Shown piece after piece: positions 8,877-18,102 of a DNA stretch of 64,000 bases. The position numbers and the translations under genes are program-made. Under the pieces are notes generated by a model. It ran no database searches. It was given only the letters and a program-made list of their open reading frames with translations, and was not told the DNA's origin. Source of the DNA: Candidatus Gastranaerophilales bacterium (GTDB lineage Bacteria > Bacillota > Clostridia > Lachnospirales > Lachnospiraceae); assembly GCA_023663225.1 (NCBI GenBank), contig JAMPHU010000006.1, forward strand, positions 1 to 64,000, in the 5' to 3' direction. How positions within the stretch are numbered: the stretch's first letter is position 1; every line of letters starts with the position of its first letter.

Positions 8877-8913
8877 AAAGGAGCCTTTGAGTGCGCATCT
8901 CAAAGACTCCTTT
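8877..8913 (-). terminator. Intrinsic terminator after the MATE-ATPase gene
   Basis: A 15-bp stem with one mismatch and loop tgcgcat, followed on the minus strand by a T-rich run (tttctttgttt). It ends the kinase-regulator-transporter operon; a T-run on the plus side means it may work both ways. Confidence 0.75.
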
Positions 8914-8996
8914 GCCTTTTTCGTCTTGTATTATACACAGCAGTCTCAGTTTTGTCAACCACTTAAAAATATTTTTGCACAGCATTTGCCCCGTCC

Positions 8997-10787
8997 TTAT
9001 TCATAGATCAAAATAGTCAGATTGTTCATCCCAAATGTCCTGCTGAATGTGACGTCTGCGGCCTGCTTTACGATCATCTCTATCCCAAGACTGTCGTCAA
9101 CAAGCACTTCTTTGTTTTTTTCCGCCTCCGCTTTTCGTTCTTCGTAATAGGAAATCGGATCAAAGAGTTTTCCGGCGCATCGCATATACAGGATGATCTT
9201 TTGGTCAATCCGCACGATTCTCACGTCGGCGTACTGTGTGCCGAGGCCGCAGAGACAGTGTTCAAAGATGATCAGAAGCATTTCCTCCACAGCCAGACTG
9301 ATCGTCATGGCAGTTTTGGAAGACATGTTCTTTTCTCTACAGAAGCGGGAGATTTTTTCTGCGGCGGCGGACGCTTCGACGGCGGTGTTTTCCACGGAGA
9401 AGGCCAGATAGCGATACTCTTCCTCATAGCGGCTGTCAAGTAAGAGCAATCCCTGGAGATGCGTGTTTTTTTGGCACGCTATCTTGGCTATGCCAAATAT
9501 GGCAAGCAGGGATGCAAACTCCGCGACCGCAAACGACAGCCAGATCAGACGGGGAAGGCCGCATAAGCAAAAGGCGACGGCCGAAGCGGTTGGTACCAAA
9601 AAACCCTTTCCAAAAGTCAATATATTGGCCAGGCCGTTTTTGGCGGTGGTAAAGTAATAAAATATATAAACACAGTTGAACATGGCGGGAAGAAAACTGA
9701 TGGAAAATAAAAGTATGGCGGGGAACAACAAGGGATTGTCTGTCACGCCGAAGGCGGTTCCGATCCACTTGGCGAAAAGGCAGATGAACGCTGTCATGGC
9801 GAGAACTCCTTTTGCGCCTTTGCGGAGCGATTCTCGGATCACGGTTCGGATGCTGGTATGATCTCCCTCACCATAGAAAACGCCGATCAGGGGTGTGACG
9901 GTCTGGGCGATGCCTGAAATGACGGCGTTGGAAAAACTGTTCACTGTTCCGATCACCGCAAACACGGTCAGTCCTTCCTCTGAGAGTGCGCGGAGGATAA
10001 TATAATTCAGCGCCGCCGTCTTGAAAATGTTGCATAGATTATTCAAGGCCATGGAACTGCCGGTTCGCAGAGTGTTGGCGATACATTCTCTGACACATAC
10101 AATCTTTCCAAAAGAGAAATCGGAATGTCTGTCATACAGAATGTATAATCCGTAGAGATCGCCCGCAAGCGTACTCAGAATCAACGAGAGTGCTACGCCT
10201 TTCATGCCCATATTGTGTTTTCCCACGAACAGGAGACAAAATGCAAGATCCAGAACAAACATGACGAGAAACATGTAAGTGCCCTGTTTCGGACGACCGT
10301 CCGTCTTTAGGAAGTTGAAAGGGTAGTACATAAAAGAGAGCGCGGTTCCGCCCCACAGCAGGATTCGTCCGTATTCCCACAGATAAGGTTCTGTGCGGGC
10401 GGTCGCTCCCAACGCCTTTATGAGCTGGGGAAACAAGAGTAAACCTATGGCTGTGACGGCTGCCGACAGGGCAAGTGTCAGCCAAAATGCCAGCGTCACA
10501 TAGGAATCCGCTTTTTTCTGATCTTTTTTTCCAATGCAGACAGATGAGCTTGTGGAAGCTCCCACATTGATCAACGCTCCCAGCGTGGCGAATGCAAAAT
10601 AGACCGGATTGATCAAGTTCAGCGCAGCCAGTCCATCCGTCCCGATATAGTTGCCAACGATCATACTGTTTGCAATGGTAGTGGCTGTCGTGCCGATCAG
10701 CGCGGCGACGGATGGAATCATATATTTCTGTACAGTAGTCCTGACAAATGTGTCATTTGTCTGAAAATTCCCCTTTTCCCCTGTCAT
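8997..10787 (-). CDS. MATE-family transporter fused to an RsbW-like ATP-binding domain
   Basis: Residues about 15-450 of this 596-residue protein form a MATE (multi-antimicrobial extrusion, NorM/DinF-type) transporter with twelve predicted membrane helices; landmarks are the early MIPSVAALIGTTATTIANSM and NLINPVYFAFATLGALINVG. Residues about 465-596 are soluble and look like a HATPase_c_2 / anti-sigma-factor kinase (RsbW, SpoIIAB) domain: the N-box-like helix reads TAMTISLAVEEMLLIIFEHC and a later DDSLGIEMIVKQAADV matches the glycine-containing lid region. The usual Asn of the N box appears replaced (EHC where family members have ENA/NA), so ATP use is uncertain. It is the last gene of an operon with a histidine kinase and response regulator, 21 bp behind the regulator. 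Normal MATE proteins have about 450 residues, so the fusion is real and not a missed stop. Substrate unknown. Confidence 0.85.
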   Translation of the reverse strand: MTGEKGNFQTNDTFVRTTVQKYMIPSVAALIGTTATTIANSMIVGNYIGTDGLAALNLINPVYFAFATLGALINVGASTSSSVCIGKKDQKKADSYVTLAFWLTLALSAAVTAIGLLLFPQLIKALGATARTEPYLWEYGRILLWGGTALSFMYYPFNFLKTDGRPKQGTYMFLVMFVLDLAFCLLFVGKHNMGMKGVALSLILSTLAGDLYGLYILYDRHSDFSFGKIVCVRECIANTLRTGSSMALNNLCNIFKTAALNYIILRALSEEGLTVFAVIGTVNSFSNAVISGIAQTVTPLIGVFYGEGDHTSIRTVIRESLRKGAKGVLAMTAFICLFAKWIGTAFGVTDNPLLFPAILLFSISFLPAMFNCVYIFYYFTTAKNGLANILTFGKGFLVPTASAVAFCLCGLPRLIWLSFAVAEFASLLAIFGIAKIACQKNTHLQGLLLLDSRYEEEYRYLAFSVENTAVEASAAAEKISRFCREKNMSSKTAMTISLAVEEMLLIIFEHCLCGLGTQYADVRIVRIDQKIILYMRCAGKLFDPISYYEERKAEAEKNKEVLVDDSLGIEMIVKQAADVTFSRTFGMNNLTILIYE

Positions 10788-10808
10788 CTTTTGTATCCCC
10801 CAATTATG

Positions 10809-11501
10809 CTATACCTTAAACCGATATCCTACACCCCATATTGTCTCAATATATTGGGGTTTTGCCGTGTTTTCCTCTATTTTTTCCCGAATTTTCTTAA
10901 TGTGTACAGTGACGGTGGCGATATCTCCAATGGAATCCATGTCCCATATTTCACGGAACAGCTCCTCCTTGGTATACACATGATTGGGATTCTCCGCCAG
11001 GAAAGTGAGTAAGTCAAATTCTTTGGTGGTGAAGTTCCGCTCTTCCCCGTCTACATAGACGCGGCGCGCGGTCTTGTCGATGCGGATTCCGCGAATCTCC
11101 ACGATGTCGTTCTGTGGTTTCTGGTTGGTGCCCACCAGGCGCTCGTAGCGGGCCATATGCGCTTTCACTCTGGCTACCAGCTCGCTGGGACTGAAAGGCT
11201 TTGTCATATAATCGTCTGCGCCCAGTCCCAGTCCCCGTATCTTGTCGATATCGTCTTTTTTGGCGGATACCATCAAAATGGGGATATTTTTCTCCTCCCG
11301 TATCCGTCTGCACACTTCAAAACCGTCCATGCCCGGCAGCATCAGATCCAACACCACCAGATCGTAATCTTTTTCTAACGCGGCCTGTAGACCTTTGTCG
11401 CCGGCGTTGCAGATATCCACTTCAAAGTCGCTCAGTTCCAAATAGTCCTTCTCCAGATCAGCGATTGCCTCTTCATCCTCAATGATCAAAATTTTGCTCA
11501 T
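10809..11501 (-). CDS. OmpR/PhoB-family response regulator
   Basis: This 230-residue DNA-binding response regulator has a receiver domain (residues 1-118) with the acidic pair EDE near the start, the phospho-acceptor Asp in DLVVLDLMLPGMDG (about 52), Thr/Ser in ILMVSAKKD and Lys in DYMTKPF, and a C-terminal winged helix (about 130-230; TTKEFDLLTFLAENPNHVYTK, VTVHIKKIREKI, TIWGVGYRF). It belongs to the VanR/PhoP-like group paired with HAMP kinases. The kinase gene is 21 bp upstream and the MATE-ATPase gene 21 bp downstream, so the operon is probably self-contained: the regulator is expected to control the transporter. The ATG has GGAGGG about 7 bp upstream. Confidence 0.95.
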   Translation of the reverse strand: MSKILIIEDEEAIADLEKDYLELSDFEVDICNAGDKGLQAALEKDYDLVVLDLMLPGMDGFEVCRRIREEKNIPILMVSAKKDDIDKIRGLGLGADDYMTKPFSPSELVARVKAHMARYERLVGTNQKPQNDIVEIRGIRIDKTARRVYVDGEERNFTTKEFDLLTFLAENPNHVYTKEELFREIWDMDSIGDIATVTVHIKKIREKIEENTAKPQYIETIWGVGYRFKV

Positions 11502-11522
11502 GTCATTCCCTCCGTCTCATAT

Positions 11523-13001
11523 TTACTCGTTTTGCAGTTCTACATATTTTCGCAGCACAAAGTGCATACAGGTTCCCACATCTTCTTTGCTGGTGGCCCA
11601 GATATAACCGCCGTGATCTTCAATGATCTTTTTTACAATGGAAAGGCCGATTCCGCTGCCGCCCTGAGCGGAATTGCGGGAGGTGTCCGTCCGATAAAAA
11701 CGCTCGAATATTCGGGTCAATTCTTTTTGGGCGATGCCTTTTCCATTATCCTCCAATTCTACATGTACGGAATCCGCCTCGTCCAAGATGCGGATATCAA
11801 TGACGCCATGGGGTTTATTCATATATTTTACACTGTTGCTTATAATGTTGTTGATCACCTTTTTCATCTGTTCCGGATCTGCAATGACAAGCGTGTCAGG
11901 CGGAACCAGATTAGAGTAGTTCAATTCGATATTTCGAGATTCCAGGTCTAACCCTACTTCTTCCACACAGTCGTTGAAATAGTCGGCCACATTGATTCGC
12001 TGGAAGTTGTACAGGATCCGATTGTTGTCGATGCCGGAATAGGTGGTCAGCTCATTGATCAGCTTATCCATGTCGTTGGCTTTATTGTAGATCGTTTTAA
12101 TGTATTTATCCATTTTTTCCGGCGTGTCCGCCACGCCGTCCATAATGCCCTCCACATAGCCTTTGATGGCTGTGATAGGAGTTTTCAGATCATGGGAGAT
12201 ATTGCTGACCAGTTCTTTATTCTGTTTATCATGCAGTATTTTCTCTTCGGTGGACTCCTTTAAGCGCATACGCATGTCTTCATAATTGCGGTACAGATCG
12301 CCGATCTCCCCCTGCTCATCGCTTTGGAGCACATAGTCGAAATCGCCTTCTTTGATCCGGCGCATCGCCACATTCAGTTCGTTGACCGGCACAAAGACTC
12401 TTTTGCTGATCCACTTGGTCAGGATACAACTGGTAAAGATCAGTATGAACAGGATCGCCACAAACATATCGATCAACAGGTGCTTGGAGATCAAAGTGTA
12501 GGCTTTTGCCACCACAAAGATGCTGCCTTCGCTTCCGTCGTCAAATAAAAAGTCAATTTGTTTCACGTATTTCTCCAACTCATTGTAATAGTAACCGGAG
12601 TCCTCGGAGATGTTGCCCTCGCCGTAGTCGGGGAGTTTGCTAAATATCGCCTGGGAGGCCTTCTCGTCGTCCGTATAATACAGTTCCCCTGATTTTCTCA
12701 CGATAATGTAAGTGGCTCTGCGCGCCACCTGGGAGCTGACTTGCGTCAGATATTCCTTATCCTCCAGGCGGGAGGGGTCTGTCTGTGCTTGCTCTAGCAA
12801 AACCGCATAGGATCGGTCCGTGATGTTGACGATCTCCTGCATGTTGTCGGACATCATCGTGTAATCCAGCTCTTTGAGGTCGAAGCCCTGTCTGATATTC
12901 ACCAGGTAAATGGCGATGGCAAGAAAGGCTATGATGGTCAAAAGCAAGGGCAGAACTATAATGCTTACAAAAGTGATCTTTAATCTGGTCTTGAATTTCA
13001 T
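11523..13001 (-). CDS. HAMP-type sensor histidine kinase
   Basis: This kinase of 492 residues starts at the ATG at 13001, which has GGGAGG 5-6 bp upstream; an upstream extension in frame is unsupported. It has a first membrane helix (about 7-35), an extracytoplasmic sensor of about 150 residues, a second helix (about 175-197; ILFILIFTSCIL), HAMP (about 200-250), HisKA with the phospho-acceptor His in LVSNISHDLKTPITAIKGY, and HATPase_c with N box (VINNIISNSVKYM), G1 (LEDNGKGI) and G2 (GGSGIGLSIVKKI). It phosphorylates the response regulator encoded next. The architecture matches bacitracin- or envelope-stress-type kinases of Firmicutes, in keeping with the efflux-type gene at the end of the operon, but the signal is unknown. 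Confidence 0.95.
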   Translation of the reverse strand: MKFKTRLKITFVSIIVLPLLLTIIAFLAIAIYLVNIRQGFDLKELDYTMMSDNMQEIVNITDRSYAVLLEQAQTDPSRLEDKEYLTQVSSQVARRATYIIVRKSGELYYTDDEKASQAIFSKLPDYGEGNISEDSGYYYNELEKYVKQIDFLFDDGSEGSIFVVAKAYTLISKHLLIDMFVAILFILIFTSCILTKWISKRVFVPVNELNVAMRRIKEGDFDYVLQSDEQGEIGDLYRNYEDMRMRLKESTEEKILHDKQNKELVSNISHDLKTPITAIKGYVEGIMDGVADTPEKMDKYIKTIYNKANDMDKLINELTTYSGIDNNRILYNFQRINVADYFNDCVEEVGLDLESRNIELNYSNLVPPDTLVIADPEQMKKVINNIISNSVKYMNKPHGVIDIRILDEADSVHVELEDNGKGIAQKELTRIFERFYRTDTSRNSAQGGSGIGLSIVKKIIEDHGGYIWATSKEDVGTCMHFVLRKYVELQNE

Positions 13002-13121
13002 TGGTTCCTCCCGACAGCCTTGTGTGCTTCTTATGTTTATTAAGTATACCACAACATAGGCGACAGAATATCAAAACAATTTGTTAATATCCTAAAAAAA
13101 TAATAAATTGTGCTTTGGGTG

Positions 13122-13180
13122 TTGACATAGAGGCAAAAACCGATATAATAAAAACAGTAATCATTACTGTTTTTATTATA
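13122..13180 (+). promoter_or_regulatory. Promoter with a PerR-type palindromic operator
   Basis: TTGACA (13122-13127), a 16-bp spacer and TATAAT (13144-13149) form a near-consensus sigma-A promoter. The -10 is the start of a perfect palindrome, 18-bp arms around a single C (13144-13180), whose centre ACAGTAATCATTACTGT resembles the PerR/Fur box (TTATAATNATTATAA). Repressor binding would cover the -10 and the transcription start. Autoregulation by the PerR-like gene just downstream is the simple reading, with the rubrerythrin in the same operon. Confidence 0.85.
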
Positions 13181-13191
13181 TGGAGGTCGTA

Positions 13192-13608
13192 GTGTCCCGT
13201 AAGCACAGCAAGCAAAGAGATATCATCAAGTCCTTTTTGATGGGCAGGAAAGATCATCCTACAGCGGATATGATATATACGAATGTAAGGCAGCAATATC
13301 CAAATATCAGCCTGGGGACGGTCTACCGCAATTTGTCTCTTTTAGCGGAAACGGGTGAGATTCGGCGGCTGCGGGTAGGAGATGGCGTCGATCATTTCGA
13401 TGCGGATCTTTCTCCCCACTATCACTTTATCTGTACCAAATGCGGCGCTGTATCTGATGTACATATGCCGAATATGGATACCATCGCCGAGGTTGCCGAC
13501 GCCAATTTCGACGGCAGGGTGGACGGGAATGTCACCTATTTTTACGGGGTTTGCGCGGATTGCCTGAAAGCGCAGAGCAAAGAACATTTATATGTGGAAA
13601 GTCTTTAA
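13192..13608 (+). CDS. perR: PerR-like Fur-family peroxide-responsive repressor
   Basis: This Fur-family regulator has an N-terminal winged helix (HPTADMIYTNVRQQYPNISLGTVYRNLSLL is the recognition region) and a C-terminal dimer domain. Regulatory-site His/Asp residues lie in DHFDADLSPHYHF, and the structural zinc is expected in the paired CxxC motifs CTKCG and CADC. The combination and the small size (about 138 residues) fit PerR better than Fur or Zur: PerR binds Fe/Mn and is inactivated by His oxidation under peroxide stress. The likely start is the GTG at 13192, with GGAGG 5 bp upstream; the in-frame ATG at 13180 lies inside the operator and has no ribosome site. A reverse rubrerythrin follows after 30 bp, a classical PerR target in clostridia. 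Confidence 0.9.
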   Translation: MSRKHSKQRDIIKSFLMGRKDHPTADMIYTNVRQQYPNISLGTVYRNLSLLAETGEIRRLRVGDGVDHFDADLSPHYHFICTKCGAVSDVHMPNMDTIAEVADANFDGRVDGNVTYFYGVCADCLKAQSKEHLYVESL

Positions 13609-13638
13609 AAATTTATATAAGGAAAAGGAGAAAAGGCT

Positions 13639-14178
13639 ATGAAATTTGTGTGTCAAGTATGTGGTTATGTCCATGAAGGAGATGCGGCGCCCGCTGAGTG
13701 CCCTGTATGTCATGCGCCCGCTGAGAAGTTTACAGAGCAGAGCGGTGACAAGACATGGGCTGCAGAGCATGTGGTAGGCGTAGCGCAGGGCGTCAGAGAG
13801 GATATTCTCAAGGATCTGAGAGCCAACTTTGAAGGCGAGTGCACGGAAGTGGGCATGTATCTTGCAATGGCAAGGGTTGCACACAGAGAGGGTTATCCCG
13901 AGGTTGGTATGTACTATGAGAAGGCTGCGTTTGAAGAGGCTGAACATGCGGCTAAGTTTGCGGAGCTTTTGGGCGAAGTTGTGACCGATTCCACCAAGAA
14001 GAATTTACAGATGCGCGTGGATGCTGAGAACGGCGCTACCGCTGGCAAGACCGATCTGGCTAAGAGAGCGAAAGAGCTCGGGTTGGATGCGATCCATGAT
14101 ACGGTACATGAGATGGCGAGGGATGAGGCGAGACACGGCAAGGCTTTTGAAGGCTTGTTAAACAGATATTTCGCTTAA
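13639..14178 (+). CDS. rbr: Reverse rubrerythrin (NADH peroxidase type)
   Basis: This 179-residue protein has an N-terminal rubredoxin-like FeCys4 domain ([10 protein letters not shown] and CPVCHAP, residues 5-25) and a ferritin-like di-iron four-helix bundle (about 45-178) with the metal ligands Glu and His in [30 protein letters not shown] and [12 protein letters not shown]. In ordinary rubrerythrin the rubredoxin part is C-terminal; this 'reverse' order is typical of clostridial, oxygen-induced, PerR-controlled peroxidases that reduce hydrogen peroxide in the cytoplasm. The strong ribosome site (aaggag) and abundant preferred codons suggest high expression. It is the second gene of the PerR operon and ends in a hairpin terminator. 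Confidence 0.95.
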   Translation: MKFVCQVCGYVHEGDAAPAECPVCHAPAEKFTEQSGDKTWAAEHVVGVAQGVREDILKDLRANFEGECTEVGMYLAMARVAHREGYPEVGMYYEKAAFEEAEHAAKFAELLGEVVTDSTKKNLQMRVDAENGATAGKTDLAKRAKELGLDAIHDTVHEMARDEARHGKAFEGLLNRYFA

Positions 14179-14199
14179 TCTGAGAACCATTGAGAAAGG

Positions 14200-14233
14200 G
14201 GCTGTCGCATCAGCTATCATGCGGCAGCCTTTT
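14200..14233 (+). terminator. Intrinsic terminator of the perR-rubrerythrin operon
   Basis: ggctgtcgcat pairs with atgcggcagcc (one G-U pair) and is followed by tttt. It sits 22 bp after the rubrerythrin stop codon. Confidence 0.8.
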
Positions 14234-14269
14234 ACATTAGAAAGAATCGAGCAGATAAGGAGGTATCCT

Positions 14270-15373
14270 ATGAAAATACTTCACTGTGCCGATCTGCACC
14301 TGGATTCCCGTATGTCGGCCAATCTGACGAAAGCGCAGGCAAGGGAGAGACAGGCGGAGCTTTTACATACCTTTGCGCGCATGATCAAATATGCGGAGGA
14401 CAATCGGGTGGAGGCCGTCATCATAGCGGGGGACTTATATGACGCCAAGAATATCTCGGCAGCCGCCAGGAATGTGGTGAGAGACGCGATCCTCCATCAT
14501 ACGGACATAACCTTTTATTATCTGCGGGGCAACCATGATGCGGAGAGTTTTTTGGCGCAACTGGAGGAAGTGCCGGACAATCTGAAACTTTTCGGAGAGG
14601 ACTGGACTTCCTATACGGCGGATGATGCGGGAGACATTGTAATCACGGGGGCCGAGCTGGGCAGAGACAATCGGGAAACTCTCTACAGCACGCTCTCACT
14701 GAATCGAGAAAAATTTAACATCGTGGTGCTTCACGGCCAGGAGACAAAACAGTCTGTTAAGGATGAGGCGGAGGTCGTAAATTTGCGCAGGCTTCGTGAC
14801 AATGGGATCGATTATTTGGCGTTGGGACATGTGCACAGTTACAAGGAAGGCGATCTGGACAGCAGGGGCGTATACTGCTATCCCGGATGTTTGGAAGGTC
14901 GAGGTTTTGATGAGTGTGGAGAGCATGGGTTTGTGATGCTTGATGTGAACGGACAGGAGAGAACTTGTAGTCGGGAGTTTGTATCTTTTGCGGGCAGAAA
15001 GCTTTATACGCACAGAGTAGATATCACAGGTTGTCTGACTACCACAGACATTATCCGCGAGATGGAGGAAGCGCTGCAACAGGCTGATTACAGTTCGGAG
15101 AGCCTGTTGAAGATTGTTTTGGAGGGCTGTGTGGATGTGGCGTGCGAAAAGAATATTGAATTTTTGCAGAAACAGCTTGCAGACTCCTTTTATTTTGTGA
15201 AAATATATGATGAGACGCGATGGAATGTAGATTATAATGCTTTTGCCTTGGATCAGTCGTTAAAGGGCGAATTTGTGAGGACTGTGCGGGCTGTGGAGGA
15301 TCTGAGCGAAGAGGAGAAGGCGAGTATCATTCGCTATGGGATACAGGCGTTGGCAGGGGAAGAGCTGACATAG
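14270..15373 (+). CDS. SbcD/YhaO-like DNA-repair metallophosphoesterase
   Basis: This protein of 367 residues is a calcineurin-like phosphoesterase of the SbcD/Mre11/YhaO group. Metal-binding motifs appear in order: CADLHLDS (Asp and His), IIAGDLYDAKN (GD), LRGNHDAES (GNHD), VVLHGQE, and ALGHVHSY (GHxH). The ATG at 14270 is preferred over the ORF opening at 14219: AAGGAGG lies 6 bp upstream and the MKILHCADLHLDS start is standard for the family. The C-terminal part (about 250-367) is helical and probably contacts the ATPase partner. The SMC-like ATPase gene follows after 56 bp; together they should form an Mre11-Rad50-type nuclease complex acting on DNA ends. Confidence 0.9.
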   Translation: MKILHCADLHLDSRMSANLTKAQARERQAELLHTFARMIKYAEDNRVEAVIIAGDLYDAKNISAAARNVVRDAILHHTDITFYYLRGNHDAESFLAQLEEVPDNLKLFGEDWTSYTADDAGDIVITGAELGRDNRETLYSTLSLNREKFNIVVLHGQETKQSVKDEAEVVNLRRLRDNGIDYLALGHVHSYKEGDLDSRGVYCYPGCLEGRGFDECGEHGFVMLDVNGQERTCSREFVSFAGRKLYTHRVDITGCLTTTDIIREMEEALQQADYSSESLLKIVLEGCVDVACEKNIEFLQKQLADSFYFVKIYDETRWNVDYNAFALDQSLKGEFVRTVRAVEDLSEEEKASIIRYGIQALAGEELT

Positions 15374-15429
15374 GATCGGCGAAGAATCACTTGGGATGCA
15401 GACAGAAGCAAAGAGAGGGACTTTTAGGG

Positions 15430-18102
15430 TTGAGGATCATTAGTTGTCACATAGAAAATTTTGGAAAACTGAGCGATCAGACTTTTTCTTTTGAAAAGGG
15501 ATGTAATATTTATCTGCAGGAAAACGGATGGGGAAAGAGCACTCTGTCCACATTTATCCGAGTCATGTTTTTTGGCTTTGAGGAGGAGAAGGCGCGGGAT
15601 GAATATAAAAATGAGCGCAGACGCTACAAGCCATGGCAGGGGGGCATCTATGGCGGACAACTGGAGTTTGAGGTCTCGGGAGAGCGGTATATCATTTCCA
15701 GGACCTTTGGAGCAAAGCAGAAGGACGACAGTTTTAGCTTGCGGGAGAGTGTGACCAATCTGCCCAGCTCGCGTTTTTCGCAGAATGTGGGGGAGGAGCT
15801 GTTTTGGTTGGACAGTCATTCTTTTTGCAGAACGGTATTTGTGTCCCAGAATGACTGTGAGACCGCAACGACGGACGGGATCAACGCCAAGATCGGCAAT
15901 CTGGCGGAAGATATGGATGACATAAACAACTATGAGGATGTGGACAAAAGACTGGCGGATCTGCTCAACAAAATGAGTCCCAGAAGGGTGACGGGTTCCC
16001 TTTATAAGTTGAAGAGTGAGTGCGCCGATTTGAAAGAACGGGCGCGTGTGCGACAGCGGATCGATCAGACCATAGAGGAGGTGGCGGATCATCTGCATCA
16101 AAAAGAGGAAGAACAAAAAAATCTTAAAAAGGAGCAGGAGGCGCTGTTAAAAAAGCAGCAGAAACTTGGCGTATATAAGGAGCTTAAAGGGAAGCGAGAG
16201 CAGTATCGGCAGCTTTGTGAGGAGCATCAAAAGCGAGAGGAGCGGGTAAATCAGGAGCGTGCCTATTTTGGCGAGCGTCTGCCCGAGCCGAAAGATTTGA
16301 AAACCTGTCTGGACGAGAGCGCGAAACTTCCCGCTTTGAAGGAAAACATGGGGTTTTATCGGCTGACAGAGGAAGAAAAGCAGGATTATCCCTATCTGGA
16401 ACAGCTTTTTGCACTCTCTTGTCCTTCCCGGGAAGAGCTTTTGGATCAGGAGGAAAAGGCCAGAACGATAGGAGAGATTCAACTGTCTATCGCGGGGAGC
16501 GGTCTGTCCGCCACAGAGAAAGAGCGGCTTTTTGACTATGAGGAACAGTTTCAGGAAGGATTGCCCACAAAGGGAGAGTTGGAGGATATCACCGCCGATT
16601 GGAAGCGCTGCCTGAATAAGCGCGATACGCTGAGTCAGCGGCGCGCGAATCTTGAGATTTTGAGTACGATGTCTCAGAGCAACGCTTATGAGCAGGGAAG
16701 ACGCGCTCAGAGAAAATCGCTGTTTGGGTTGATAATGGAGCTGATCGCGATCGGCCTGGCGGCGTGCCTGTGTCTGACCTACGCCCCGCAATATATGGGA
16801 GCGTTGGCGATTGCGGCGGGAGTTTTGCTTGTTTTAACGGTGGGCGTCATATTTTGGCGTCTCCGAAAAGGGAATCGGCCCGAAGGCGATCGGGGGGAGG
16901 ATACCGGAGAAGAGAGCGAGCTTGAGCGCTTACAGTGGGAGATTGAGGAGGACGAGGTTTTTATTCAGGATATGCGGCAGGAAATGGAAGATTTTCTTGC
17001 CCTGTACGGTATGGAATATGACGACGATAAAGTGTTGGAACAGCTCTATGAACTGAAAAGCGATATTCGGGAGTATATTTCCCTACAGGAAAAGGAGCGG
17101 GCGTACAGGGATGCGGATCTGGAACAAAAACGGCAGGAGCTTCAAGAGGAGATCGCAGTATTTTTGTTTCGCTATTTTCCCGATGGGACGCCCGCGGAAA
17201 AAGTCGCGGACAGAATTTACACATTGAAAGAACAGGCGAGACAATATCGACATATAAAAGAAAAGAAGGAAAATTTCGATCAGGCCCAAGGTGTATATAC
17301 CGAGATCATAGAGCGGTTGGGGCACTATCTTTCCTCGCTGGGTTTTGAGCCAAAGGAGGAGCTGCAGACACAGTTTATGGAGATGCAGCGGCATCTCCAA
17401 AATTTGCAGACCTGTCTGGAAGAGTATGAAAAGGCGGCCAGGCAGAAGGAGGAATTTGAGGCGAAGGAGGATGTGGAGACAATCCAAAATGTCGAAGCGC
17501 CGGAGGGCGACGAGTCGTCGGATCAGGTCAACGACCGTTTGGTGCAGCTTGCATCGGAGTTGGAAAAAGGGTATGAGTATCTTGCGGAGTATCAGCGAAA
17601 ATTGCAGGAATTGCAGAGGGAGAGCGACCAGGCCGCCGAATGTGAGGAACTTCTTCGTGTGCGCCAGGAGGAATATCAGGCGGATACGCGCAAATATGAA
17701 TTGATCCAAAAGACAAAGGATCTGCTGGAGCAGGCAAAGATTTCTTTCACCGCAAAATACACTCAACCCATCCGCGAAAGTTTTGGAACCTATTACGAAT
17801 TGCTTGCGTCCCAGAGCGCGGAAGCGTACCGTATGGATGCCAACAACCATGTGACAGTGGAAGAACAGGGGATGCAGCGGGAACCGCAATTTTTCAGCAC
17901 AGGGTATCGGAATCTGATCGGGATCTGTATGCGCATGGCGCTGGTGGAGGCCATGTATCAGGAGGAGAAGCCTTTTCTGATTTTTGACGATCCTTTTGCC
18001 GATCTGGACGGAGAAAAGCTTGCGGGGGCGCGGAGATTCTTGGAGAAGATAGGAGAGGAATATCAGGTGATCTACTTTACCTGCCATGAGAGCAGGGCAT
18101 AG
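15430..18102 (+). CDS. SbcC/YhaN-like SMC-type ATPase
   Basis: This Rad50/SbcC-type ATPase of about 890 residues has the N-terminal Walker A half (NGWGKSTLSTFIRVMFFG, an unusual GxxGWGKS loop found in YhaN-like proteins), a Q-loop region (FVSQNDCE), two long charged coiled coils, and a C-terminal half with the signature-like RNLIGICMRMALVEAMY and Walker B FLIFDDPFADLDGEKL. Between the coils are two hydrophobic helices (LIMELIAIGLAACLCLTY.. and ..AIAAGVLLVLTVGVIFW), as in B. subtilis YhaN-type proteins, so it may be membrane-associated. A TTG at 15430 gives the family-standard start (RIISCHIENFGKL) with agaggga upstream; an ATG at 15391 would add 13 residues. It partners the phosphoesterase encoded 56 bp upstream. 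Confidence 0.88.
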   Translation: MRIISCHIENFGKLSDQTFSFEKGCNIYLQENGWGKSTLSTFIRVMFFGFEEEKARDEYKNERRRYKPWQGGIYGGQLEFEVSGERYIISRTFGAKQKDDSFSLRESVTNLPSSRFSQNVGEELFWLDSHSFCRTVFVSQNDCETATTDGINAKIGNLAEDMDDINNYEDVDKRLADLLNKMSPRRVTGSLYKLKSECADLKERARVRQRIDQTIEEVADHLHQKEEEQKNLKKEQEALLKKQQKLGVYKELKGKREQYRQLCEEHQKREERVNQERAYFGERLPEPKDLKTCLDESAKLPALKENMGFYRLTEEEKQDYPYLEQLFALSCPSREELLDQEEKARTIGEIQLSIAGSGLSATEKERLFDYEEQFQEGLPTKGELEDITADWKRCLNKRDTLSQRRANLEILSTMSQSNAYEQGRRAQRKSLFGLIMELIAIGLAACLCLTYAPQYMGALAIAAGVLLVLTVGVIFWRLRKGNRPEGDRGEDTGEESELERLQWEIEEDEVFIQDMRQEMEDFLALYGMEYDDDKVLEQLYELKSDIREYISLQEKERAYRDADLEQKRQELQEEIAVFLFRYFPDGTPAEKVADRIYTLKEQARQYRHIKEKKENFDQAQGVYTEIIERLGHYLSSLGFEPKEELQTQFMEMQRHLQNLQTCLEEYEKAARQKEEFEAKEDVETIQNVEAPEGDESSDQVNDRLVQLASELEKGYEYLAEYQRKLQELQRESDQAAECEELLRVRQEEYQADTRKYELIQKTKDLLEQAKISFTAKYTQPIRESFGTYYELLASQSAEAYRMDANNHVTVEEQGMQREPQFFSTGYRNLIGICMRMALVEAMYQEEKPFLIFDDPFADLDGEKLAGARRFLEKIGEEYQVIYFTCHESRA

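Noticed and set aside
8158-9006. A 282-codon open frame on the plus strand
   Set aside because: It is the complement of the ammonium transporter and the following terminator; its protein has no domain logic, while the minus-strand gene is unmistakable.
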